Assembly: GCA_014904845.1 (NCBI GenBank)
Contig: MU119759.1
Span: forward strand, 1 to 20,741
Reading direction: 5' to 3'
DNA: 20,741 nt
Origin: Acephala macrosclerotiorum
Taxonomy: Eukaryota; Ascomycota; Leotiomycetes; Helotiales; Mollisiaceae
Position 1 is the first letter of the stretch; each line of letters starts with the position of its first letter. A program made the position numbers and the translations under genes. The notes beneath the pieces were generated by a model, which was not told where the DNA came from, ran no database searches, and was given only the letters and a program-made list of their open reading frames with translations. Below, in pieces: positions 12,525-20,039 of this stretch.

Positions 12525-12544
12525 TCGCAAGGGCACCCTTGCGA
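12525..12544. repeat. 9-bp-stem G+C-rich hairpin
   Basis: The arms tcgcaaggg (12525-12533) and cccttgcga (12536-12544) are exact inverse complements separated by only two bases, so in RNA an 8-bp stem with a gcac loop is more likely. Short complementary blocks gctc (12513-12516) and gagc (12546-12549) could extend it beyond an internal loop. It lies at the left edge of the island. Confidence 0.85.
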
Positions 12545-12582
12545 AGAGCTATAAAGTTTTCGACTTTAGTAATATATTTTTA

Positions 12583-12603
12583 TTTCAAGTTTCAAGTTTC
12601 AAA
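12583..12603 (+). repeat. Three tandem 7-bp units
   Basis: The unit tttcaag is repeated twice and followed by tttcaaa, giving three head-to-tail units in which the last differs by G-to-A. It is a small direct repeat in the left part of the island; no function is apparent. Confidence 0.85.
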
Positions 12604-12756
12604 TTAAAAGCTCTTAATTTGAGCGTTTTATAAGCATTTGAAGTTGGTATAGTTATTGAGAAGTAGTAGTTTGAGATTCTGCCGAGCGGTGAAACCGATA
12701 AGCTGATAAGCTCCTTAGTGCCTAAGGCAGAAACGCACTTCTAATAGAGTTTTACA

Positions 12757-12775
12757 CCAGGGGGACACTCCTTGG
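12757..12775. repeat. 19-nt hairpin module, copy 1
   Basis: The sequence CCAGGGGGACACTCCTTGG is a slightly decayed version of the perfect inverted repeat at 12848-12866. The right arm has C-to-T changes that turn pairs into G-U or mismatches. Confidence 0.8.
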
Positions 12776-12782
12776 GACCCCC

Positions 12783-12820
12783 GTCTTTTATATTGAGTTA
12801 CTACGATCGATTCAATCAAT
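12783..12820 (+). repeat. 38-bp module, copy 1
   Basis: The module starts gtcttttatattgagtta and ends gatcgattcaatcaat. Copies at 12987-13024 and 13067-13104 have the same length with no gaps. Copies 1 and 2 differ only by transitions, and copy 3 adds a single apparent A/T transversion. The central acgat with its CpG is kept in all three. Confidence 0.9.
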
Positions 12821-12847
12821 TTAGATTGCTTTACTTAGCATATAATT

Positions 12848-12866
12848 CCAGGGGGAGACCCCCTGG
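12848..12866. repeat. 19-nt hairpin module, copy 2 (perfect)
   Basis: CCAGGGGGAGACCCCCTGG has two 8-nt arms that pair perfectly around an aga loop. It is the only intact copy of four and the most G+C-rich point of the window. It is followed by gacccccctcgaaa rather than by the 38-bp module. Confidence 0.92.
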
Positions 12867-12879
12867 GACCCCCCTCGAA

Positions 12880-12891
12880 AGCTGCGCAGCT
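12880..12891. repeat. 12-bp perfect palindrome AGCTGCGCAGCT
   Basis: Fully self-complementary, centred on GCGC, and followed by gtaggg. A decayed second copy lies at 13164-13175 with G-to-A changes but the central GCGC kept. Confidence 0.92.
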
Positions 12892-12960
12892 GTAGGGATG
12901 TCCAGCACTAAGTGAGTGCCTTAATGCCTAAGGCAGAAACGCACTTCTGGCAGAGCCTCA

Positions 12961-12979
12961 CTAGAGGGATATCCCCTGG
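12961..12979. repeat. 19-nt hairpin module, copy 3
   Basis: CTAGAGGGATATCCCCTGG aligns without gaps to the copy at 12757; every difference is a transition. The stem is interrupted but still partly pairs. Confidence 0.8.
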
Positions 12980-12986
12980 AACCCCC

Positions 12987-13024
12987 GTCTCTTATATCGA
13001 GTTACCACGATCAATTCAATTGAT
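12987..13024 (+). repeat. 38-bp module, copy 2
   Basis: It starts gtctcttatatcgagtta and ends gatcaattcaattgat. Relative to copy 1 it differs at six positions, all transitions. It keeps a CpG (atatcgag) that is TpG in the other two copies. Confidence 0.9.
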
Positions 13025-13040
13025 TATAAAGAGTTATTTA

Positions 13041-13059
13041 CCAGGGGAACACTTCCTGG
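13041..13059. repeat. 19-nt hairpin module, copy 4
   Basis: CCAGGGGAACACTTCCTGG keeps five outer base pairs (ccagg/cctgg). The inner pairs have become G-U or mismatched through G-to-A and C-to-T changes. Confidence 0.8.
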
Positions 13060-13066
13060 GACTCTC

Positions 13067-13104
13067 GTCTCTTATATTGAATTGCTACGATTGATTTTAT
13101 TAAT
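13067..13104 (+). repeat. 38-bp module, copy 3
   Basis: It starts gtctcttatattgaattg and ends gattgattttattaat, at the island's right boundary. Most differences from copies 1 and 2 are C-to-T or G-to-A, with one A/T transversion against copy 1. Confidence 0.88.
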
Positions 13105-13160
13105 TATAAATATTTATTACGATTATATTTATTAAAAAAAAACTTTTTATAACTTTTTTT

Positions 13161-13180
13161 AAAAACTGCGCAACTATAGA
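13161..13180 (+). repeat. Decayed copy of the island palindrome
   Basis: The stretch aaaaactgcgcaactataga aligns with gaaagctgcgcagctgtagg of the intact module (12877-12896 region). The visible differences are G-to-A: agct to aact on the left, cagct to caact, ctgtag to ctatag. The two CpG-linked bases of GCGC are untouched. This is a direct picture of CpG-sparing decay on a known template. Confidence 0.8.
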
Positions 13181-13184
13181 ATTA

Positions 13185-14309
13185 ATAAAATGCAATAGAA
13201 TTCATTTTAAATTCGTATTTATCGTTAAATAATAAAATTATCGAGATTATTATTAATTATTTTTTTATAATATATATAATTATATATATATATAATTATA
13301 TATATTTATTATTCGATATAAAAATCGATTAAAGAAAAAAACGCTATTATTACAAATTACGTTTTTCGAATATAATTAAATATTTCAATTCTAATTAAAA
13401 TTTTATTATTTTATTTCGATTTTTTTTTTTTGAAAATTTTTCTTTTTTTATTAATTTAAAAAAAATTTAAAATTTTTTTAATATTTAATTAATATTAAAA
13501 ATTTAATTAATTATTAATATTAATCGTAATCAAATTTATTTAATAAATTTATAATCGATTTATCGTATTATATAATAATTTTTATTTCGTTTTTAATTTT
13601 ATTTTATTAATTTTAAAATTATTATTATAATATTATTATTTATTATACGAATTTAATAAATTTTTAATATTTTTTTTTAATATATTTATTAAATTTCTTT
13701 TTTCGTAATTGAATTTCTTTTTTACAAATTTTTAATAATATAATAAATTTTTTAATCGATTTATTAATAATAATTTTTTTAATCTTTCGAAAATTCAAAT
13801 AAATTTTTTTAATCGAATATTATTAATAATATCGAAATATAATTATCGTAATATTAAATATCGAAATCAATAATATATTTAATTTTAAATCTCGAAAAAT
13901 AATTTAAATTAAAAATAAATTTAAAAAAATATATATATATTTTTTTAATTTAAAATAATATTTAATATTAAATAATATAAAAATTTTTTTTTTCGAGAAA
14001 TTAATTCGAGCATTAAATTTTATATAAAAATTTTTTTTATTAATTTAATTTCAATAAATTAATATCAATAATATAATCGTCAATTTATTATTTATAAATT
14101 TTTTTTTTAATTTATATATAATTCGAAATATAAAACAATTATTTTATTATTAATTTTTTAATATAAATTATTAAAAACGTATATTTTAAAAACATTTAAA
14201 ATATTATATAAAAAAAATAAATTATAAAATTAATAAAAATATAATTTTAATATATTAATATTTTAATATTTAAAATAAAAATATATTTAAATTTTTTTAA
14301 TATTTTTAA
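13185..14309. other. AT-rich gene desert, segment 7
   Basis: Right of the island the C and G content falls quickly; residual non-CpG bases remain to about 13205 (tgcaatagaattcatt). A 38-bp perfect palindrome lies at 13269-13306. CpG-bearing stretches near 13780-13910 and 13990-14010 have no readable frame. Confidence 0.7.
13269..13306. repeat. 38-bp perfect TA-rich palindrome
   Basis: The run is exactly self-complementary over 38 bases, made of alternating TA interrupted symmetrically by two aatt steps (13278-13281 and 13294-13297). It could extrude as a cruciform. It lies 85 bp right of the proposed island element. Alternating TA often forms palindromes by itself, but the symmetric interruptions make this one more ordered than a plain (TA)n tract. 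Confidence 0.85.
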
Positions 14310-14452
14310 TTAAAAAACGATTATTAATTTTAATTTTTAAAATAATAATATATTTAAAAAATTTATAATTGCGATTTTTATTAAATACGATTATATTTTA
14401 TTAATTTATATAATAACCAATTAATAAAATCGTTTAAAATATAAAATTTAAT
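14310..14452 (+). repeat. Repeat family R3, copy b
   Basis: Partner of 11687-11835, same orientation, about 2.6 kb apart and on the other side of the G+C-rich island. It keeps aaacgattatt, attgcgattttta and aaatacgatta where copy a has lost the CpG, and aataaaatcgttta where copy a has aaaacattta. No coding capacity. Confidence 0.75.
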
Positions 14453-15579
14453 TTATTTACAAATTATATATAATTTGAATTAATTAATAAATTATAATTA
14501 TAAATATAATATAATTAAAATTTTAATATTTATTACGTATTATAATATTTTTTAATAAATTAATTAAATCGTTATATTTAAATATTTCGATTAAATTTAA
14601 TATAATAATAATATTAATTTATAATTTATTAATAATTTTACGTAAAATTATAAAATTTAATAAAATCGATAAATTAAATAAAATTCTTTGAAAAAAAAAA
14701 TTTAAAATTTTTTATTTATTTATATCGATTTTTTAATTATATATATATTAATTTTAAAATTATTTTTTAAATAATTTATTAAATATTTTAATTCGAATTA
14801 AATTTATAAACGAGATTTTATTATTATTAATTTTATAATAAAATATTTTTTTAATAAAAAAAATATTTATATTTTTAACGTATAATTTAATATTATTATT
14901 TTTTTAATATTTATTTTAAAATTAAATTTATATTTTTTTTTTAATTATTAATTTTAAAATTAAAAATATTATCGAAAAATATTAAAATTATTTTATTAAA
15001 AAAAAATTAAATAAATTTTTTTTTTTGATTTTAAAATTATTTAAAATTATTTATTAAAATAATTTATTTAATTATAATTAAAAACTTTTTTAAATTTGTA
15101 ATTTTTATTAAAATTTATATTAATAAACGATTTTTTTTAAAAGTTTTTATTTTTTTTTATTAATTATATTATTATTCGATATTTGATAAATTATTCGAAT
15201 AATATATTCAAAAGAATATTTAATAAAATAATATATTTTCAAAGTATTTTCAAATTTTTTTATTTTAAAAATTTAAATAAATATTCGTTTATAAAATAAA
15301 ATAAAATAATTTAATTATAATAATTTTTTTTTATAAAATCGATATTAAATAAAACAATTTTAAATATTAAATTTTAAATTTTTTTAAAAAAAATATAAAA
15401 AAATTAATTATAATTAAAAAATAAATATTTAATTATAAAAATAAAAAAATTATATAAATATAAATATATATATAATAATATTAAATTAAAATAATATTTT
15501 TTAAAAAAAAACTTTTAATATAAATTAAAATACAATTAAAATTTATTTTATAATTTTAAATTTTAAATTTAAAATAAAA
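14453..15579. other. AT-rich gene desert, segment 8
   Basis: Nothing recognisable beyond scattered CpGs and a short non-CpG patch near 15205-15250 (ttcaaaagaatatt, ttcaaagtattttcaaa). No gene, RNA or clear repeat edge is visible. Confidence 0.65.
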
Positions 15580-15680
15580 TAAAATAATTAAATTTTTGAT
15601 AATTTTTTATAAAATAAAATATATATCGATTAAAAAAAACTAATATATTATTAATTCGTTTAATAGATTTATTTTAAAAT
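15580..15680 (+). repeat. Repeat family R2, copy 4 (partial)
   Basis: It shares ataattttttataaaat, aaaatatatatcga, and tattattaattcgttta in order with R2 copies 1-3. The block ttcgttt is replaced by ctaatat at 15640. Upstream similarity is not convincing, so this is a 5'-truncated or over-decayed copy. Confidence 0.65.
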
Positions 15681-15780
15681 AAAATAAAATTAATTTATTT
15701 ATAAATTTTATATAATTTAAATTAATTAATAAATTATAAATAAAATATAATTAAATTTATTAATATTATTTTCAAAAGTT

Positions 15781-15900
15781 TTATAATTTAATATATTTTT
15801 TAAAAGAATTTTTTTTATATAATATATATATATAAAAAAAAATTTAAAACGAAAACGAAATTAATTATTACGTAATAAAATTCGTATTTTATAAATCGAT
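15781..15900 (+). repeat. Repeat family R4, copy a
   Basis: Aligned with 18786-18904 in the same orientation: tataatttaatatattttt, a T-run with an A/T-repeat, then aaaacgaaaacgaaattaat, tattacgtaataaaa, ttcgtattttataaatcgat. This copy keeps attacgtaat and two acga CpGs where copy b reads attatgtaat and atga. Similarity ends sharply at ataaatcgat in both. Confidence 0.8.
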
Positions 15901-17227
15901 ATTAATAATTTTTTTTCGAAAAAAATTGTTTTTTTTAATCGAATAAAATAAAAAAAATTTAATTAAAAAATTGAATTTAAATACAAATAAATAAATAAAC
16001 ATTTAATTAAAAAAATGTAAAAATTTATTATTATCACGTGATTTTTTGCTATTTAAAACCAAGAATTAAAAAAAATATAAATTTAATATTTATAATTTTT
16101 AAATTAATTAAATATCGAATATTTAAAATATTAAAAATATATTTTAAAAATAATATTTTTTTTAATAAAATAAAATTATATTAAATCGATATATATATAA
16201 TATTTAATATATTCGTTTCGTACAAATATATTAATAATATAAAAAAAATATAAAAATTTAATATATTATTATTTTAAAATAAATTAAAATATTAATTAAA
16301 ATCGAAATATTATTAATATATTAATATAATAATTTAATAAATATTATATAATTTAAATTAATTAATTATAATATTATAAAATTATATTAATAATATAAAA
16401 ATAAAAATAAATTTTTTATTATTATAATAATAAATAATAATAATCGAAATTCGAATAATTATATCGAATTGAAAATATTAATAATAATTATTATATAATA
16501 AATTGAATATAATTATTTTTAATATTATTATTTTCGTAATATATAATTAAAACGTTGAAAAGTTTCTTATTATTAAAATAGTAATATCGATAATAAACTC
16601 GTAAATAAAATTCGAAATAATCGATTGAAATATTTATACGACGTTAACGTATTGTAATAATTATTAGTAATAAATTATTATTGATATAATAATTCGAAAG
16701 TATATTATAAATTCGTAAACGTTATAAATATTAACGTAAACGTAAAAAAAAAAATAATAAAATCGAATTAAATTAATAAAAAAACAATTAAAAACTTAAT
16801 ATAAAATATTATAAAAAGAAATTAATCGTTTGAAAATTAAAATAATAATAATATATTAAAAATAAGCGATTAATTTAATTTATATAAAAAGTTTTATATA
16901 AATTTTATTAAATTATTAAAAACGATATATATTAAAATTTTTTTAAAAAAAATAAAAAATTATAAAATTTAAAATTAATTATTTTAAAAAATAAAAAATA
17001 AAAATTATTTTAATAAATAATTAATATTTTTTATATAAGTATTTTTTTATAAAATTCGTTAAATTTTAAAATAATAATTTATTTCGTTTATTAAAAAAAA
17101 CGATTATTATTTTTTTAATAAAATATTTAAATTATTATAAAAAATCGATAAAATATTATTATAATTAATAAATTCAATAAATTGTTATAAATTCGAATTT
17201 TATAAAAAATTTAAAAATTTATAATTT
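15901..17227. other. AT-rich gene desert, segment 9, with a CpG-rich patch
   Basis: No open frame. A short less-decayed patch is at 16033-16075, including the palindrome ATCACGTGAT. The stretch 16550-16760 is the most CpG-dense part of the desert (tacgacgttaacg, cgtaaacgttata, aacgtaaacgta). Such density would be expected where the ancestor was G+C-rich, for example transposon coding sequence, but stops close all frames and I cannot infer a product. Confidence 0.7.
16033..16042. other. ATCACGTGAT palindrome (E-box / CDEI-like)
   Basis: A 10-bp perfect palindrome containing CACGTG, the core bound by fungal bHLH factors, and ATCACGTG, which fits the budding-yeast centromere element I consensus RTCACRTG. 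No CDEIII-like sequence follows in the next 100 bp, and no gene is near. Its neighbourhood (gctatttaaaaccaagaatt) also keeps non-CpG C and G bases. Binding is conjecture. Confidence 0.35.
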
Positions 17228-17462
17228 ATTATTTATTAAAATAAATAATATATAATATTTACGTGTAATTTGAAATCGTATATAATTAATATTATTTTAT
17301 TTTTATTTTCGAAATTTTTTTTTTATATTTCGAGTTTTATTTTTTAAATAATTAAAATAATTATAAATTAATACATATATTAAAAATTAAAAAAAATTTT
17401 ACGTACGTTTAATCGATTATTATTAATAATTATTAATATTTTTAATAATATTAATATTATTA
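17228..17462 (-). repeat. Repeat family R1, copy 3 (inverted)
   Basis: On the minus strand it follows copy 1: aatattaatattattaaaaa, attattaataa, cgattaaacgtacgta, attaatttataatta, aataaaactcgaaatataaa, atttcgaaaa, aaaataatattaattatata, cgatttca. It retains acgtacgt where copy 1 has acgtatat and ctcg where copy 1 has ttcg, but has tatatgtatt where copy 1 has tatacgtatt. Confidence 0.78.
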
Positions 17463-17511
17463 AAAAAATAAAAAATTTTAATAATTTTTTTTATATAATT
17501 TTAAATATTAT

Positions 17512-18480
17512 ATTATATTCGAAAAATTGTTTAATCGAATTCGAATCGTTATAAAATATTCGAAAAATTTTAAAACGTCGAAAAAAATTTAATATATTAT
17601 ATTAAAATTAAAAATTTCTAATAAAATTTTTAATAGTTTTTTTTTTTTAAAATTTAATCGCGAGATTAATTAATCGAATTTGAAATAATTTCGAATATTA
17701 TATTATATTCGAAACATTTTTAATTTATTAATTCGATCGTAAAATTGATCGATTAAAAAAAAAATAATTTCGAAAATTCAATTTAAAATAATAAAATATT
17801 ATTAAAAAAAAAATTATAAAATTTTTTTTATTAAAATTTTAATTTTTTATATTTATTTAAAAATTAAAAATTTTTATTTTAATTTTTTTATTAAATTTTT
17901 TAAATAATTATAATATTTTTTTTAAACGTATATATATAAAATTTTAATTTAATAAAATATATTTTATTATTATAAGAATAATTTTATAATAATTTTTTTA
18001 TATTTTTTATTTAATTTATAAAATTATATTATAAATTATAATTTCAATTTTCGAATTTTTAATAAAAATTTAATTATTATAATATATATAAATTTAATTC
18101 GAAATTAATAAAAAATTTAAATTATAATTTATCGAAATAAAAAAAAATTTTTCTCGAAAAAAAAAATTTAAAAAAATTTATTATATTCGAAAAAAATTTT
18201 TTTTTAATAAAATTAAATTTCGTAAAATATTCGTATAATTATTAATTTATTTTTAAATTTAATAAAATATTTAAAAATCGTTATTTTTATTAAAAAGTTT
18301 ATTTTTAAAAATTTTTTAATAATTTTTTATAATTTTCGAATTTTGTAAAATATTGAAAAAAGTTTAATATATTATATTGAAATCGAAAATTTTTAAAAAA
18401 AATTTTAATAATTTTTTTTTTTCGAAATTTTTTTTAAATCGTTATAAAATATTCGAATAATTATTTATTAATTCGAAATA
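17512..18480. repeat. Degenerate repeat cluster R5 (attcgaa motif)
   Basis: The motif atattcgaa recurs near 17515, 17557, 17710, 18186 and 18450 with variants near 18229 and 18352. A longer block is shared between about 17542-17660 and 18336-18430: (t)aaaatatt(c)gaaaaa, tttaatatattatatt, aaaattt, attttaata, then a T-run. The start of the first block (aatcgttataaaatattcga) also follows the second block at about 18437, as expected for tandem copies roughly 0.8-0.9 kb long. A 6-bp-stem hairpin with a gcga loop is at 17654-17669. Boundaries are approximate. Confidence 0.6.
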
Positions 18481-18785
18481 TAATTAAATAAAAAATTTTA
18501 TTAAAATAATTTAATAATCGATTTTTTTAAAAATTTAATATTTTATTATAAATAATTAAAAATTTAAAAATTTTTTTTATTCGATTATAAATAAATAATT
18601 TTTTTTATTTTATTATTTTATTATTTTATAAATAAATAATACGACGAATAATTAAAATTTTAATTAAAAATTTTTTTTATTTAATTATAATAATAAATCG
18701 TTTATTAATTAATATTAATATATAAAAATTTAAATAATATTAAACGAATTATTTATATTGAAATTTTAATTTTTTTATTTATAAT
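18481..18785. other. AT-rich gene desert, segment 10
   Basis: Decayed sequence between R5 and R4 copy b. I see no gene, RNA or aligned repeat. Confidence 0.6.
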
Positions 18786-18904
18786 TTATATTATTTAATA
18801 TATTTTTTTTAAAAAAAAAATTCTATATAATATATATAAAAAAAAAAATTAAAATGAAAACGAAATTAATTATTATGTAATAAAATACGTATTTTATAAA
18901 TCGA
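18786..18904 (+). repeat. Repeat family R4, copy b
   Basis: Partner of 15781-15900, about 3.0 kb downstream in the same orientation, ending at the same ataaatcgat. It shows CpG-to-TpG at attatgtaat and at aaaatgaaaacga relative to copy a, but has a CpG in aatacgtatt where copy a reads attcgtatt. Confidence 0.8.
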
Positions 18905-20039
18905 TAATTATTTTTATATATTTATTATATTTTTTATAATTTTTTACGTTCGTATAATTATTTTAAAATTATAATATCGATTATAAAACGTTTTTTATTT
19001 ATTATTTTTAATTTTATTAAATAATTATATAAATAATAATAAAAATATTAAATAAATCGAATTATTTTATAATTATATTAAAAATAAAATTTATTATAAT
19101 TATTATATTAATTAATTTATATATTTTTAATAATTTTTTTATATTTTATAAAATTTTAATATATTAAATTATTTTTTATTTTAAAATTATTTTTTATTCA
19201 AATATTATTAATTATTATAATTACGTATTTAATTTACGAATTTAAATTGATATTATTAATATATAAATTATTTTATTATTATTTTAATTTTTTATTTAAA
19301 ATTATTATATTTTTTTAATCGAAATTTAATATTATATAACGATTAATAAATTAAAAACAATTTTTAATTAATAAATAAATATAATATACGTTTTATAAAT
19401 TTATTATTTTTAATATTAATTAAAATAATTTTTAATTTTTAAATTAATAAATTCGATTTTTTTTTAATTTTTTTATTTAAATTATATAATTTTATTAATT
19501 AATTTATAAATATTAAATATTAAATATTTTTTATTTATAATTTAAATTTTTTTTAAAATTTATAAATTATAATATTAATAATTTTTTAATTTTTTTAATT
19601 TATTTATTAAATAATAAAAAATTTTATAAAAATAAATTTTTTTAATTTATTATCAAAAATTTAAATTATTATTTTCGTTTTTTTATATAATTTATTTATT
19701 ATTTTTTTATATAATTTATTTATTATTTTATTTTTAATTTTATATATTAATTTAAATTTAAAAATTGAAATATTTTTATATATTATTAAATTATATTATA
19801 TAAATTTAAAAAAATTTTTATTAAATTTTTTTTTTTATAATTTAATTACGAATTTTATATTCGTTTTTTTATTTATTATATAAATTATATTAATAAAAAA
19901 ATATTTTATATAATATTAATTAAAATTTTTATTATTTATAAAATTAAAATATTTTTATTTAAAATAAATTATAAATCTTTTTTTTTTTTTATATTTTTCG
20001 ATTATTTATAATATTTAAATTAAATTTTAATTAAAATTA
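18905..20039. other. AT-rich gene desert, segment 11
   Basis: Extremely poor in C and G; bases 19456-19653 (198 nt) have none. No gene or structured element is visible. Confidence 0.7.

Larger units (their letters stand above)
12713..12820 (+). repeat. Island long repeat, unit A
   Basis: The unit begins with a perfect 6-bp-stem hairpin (ccttag, tgc, ctaagg at 12713-12727), followed by cagaaacgcacttct, a 19-nt hairpin at 12757-12775, acccccgtct, and the 38-bp module at 12783-12820. Unit B repeats this order 206 bp downstream. Between cacttct and the hairpin, unit A reads aatagagttttac (12743-12755) where unit B reads ggcagagcctcac (12949-12961): six C-to-T or G-to-A differences in 13 bases, none at a CpG. 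Unit A is therefore the more decayed copy at this place. Confidence 0.85.
12919..13024 (+). repeat. Island long repeat, unit B
   Basis: Second copy of the unit at 12713-12820, with two bases fewer just before the 19-nt hairpin. It starts with ccttaatgcctaagg (one mismatch in the small stem), shares cagaaacgcacttct without change, and carries the hairpin at 12961-12979 and the 38-bp module at 12987-13024. It is richer in C and G than unit A over most of its length, though it has gatcaatt where A has gatcgatt, so each unit has its own losses. Confidence 0.85.
12492..13104. other. G+C-rich island that escaped mutation
   Basis: Three 60-base lines counted by hand range from 45 to 62% G+C, against about 5% in the surrounding DNA. 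All dinucleotides reappear here, including CpA, CpC and GpG runs. The left edge is abrupt (by 12512), while the right edge fades over about 100 bp into a decayed copy of an internal module. The content is non-coding structure: hairpins, direct repeats and palindromes. A 60-codon frame at 12912-13094 starts with GTG, and its first ATG is at 12924. The matching part of the neighbouring repeat has TAA TAG in that frame, so I do not call it a gene. The island may have been too short, too divergent or too recent for RIP. Confidence 0.85.
13031..13104 (+). repeat. Island long repeat, unit C (partial)
   Basis: A shorter third copy with the gagtt lead, the 19-nt hairpin (CCAGGGGAACACTTCCTGG, 13041-13059) and the 38-bp module (13067-13104), but lacking the first 30 or so bases of units A and B. 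It borders the desert and is the most AT-shifted module: gatcgattcaat in unit A corresponds to gattgatttta here, and acccccgtct to actctcgtct. Confidence 0.85.
12420..13184. mobile_element. Candidate non-autonomous element carrying the G+C-rich island
   Basis: An 11-bp sequence TAATTCTATAG at 12420-12430 is repeated as its exact inverse complement CTATAGAATTA at 13174-13184, flanking the island. If these are terminal inverted repeats, the element is 765 bp, has no coding capacity, and would resemble a MITE-like DNA element; the outermost TA on each side would fit a TA target duplication, but TA is uninformative here. The right arm is also the G-to-A decayed tail of the 12-bp palindrome module (gctgtagg in the intact copy at 12888-12895), which could mean the terminal repeat is part of that module. 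Edges (12431-12491 and 13105-13160) are as AT-rich as the desert. The alternative is that the arms are chance and the island is just an unmutated remnant. Confidence 0.4.

Noticed and set aside
12679..12813. tRNA-like A box (gccgagcggt at 12681) and B box (gatcgattc at 12805-12813), suggesting a SINE
   Set aside because: The A box matches the consensus only in part, the spacing to the B box is about 125 bp, far more than in tRNA-derived elements, and no tRNA fold is visible. The B-box match may come from the palindromic gatcgat.
12912..13094. 60-codon open reading frame in the G+C-rich island
   Set aside because: It starts with GTG, runs through repeat modules and a hairpin, and the aligned unit A has TAA TAG in the same frame. 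It resembles no family that I know.
7026..17669. Two hairpins with gcga tetraloops (7026-7039 and 17654-17669) as RNA structures
   Set aside because: Stems are only 5 and 6 bp of mostly A-T pairs, with no shared flanks. The gcga loops are expected now and then when most surviving C and G are in CpG.
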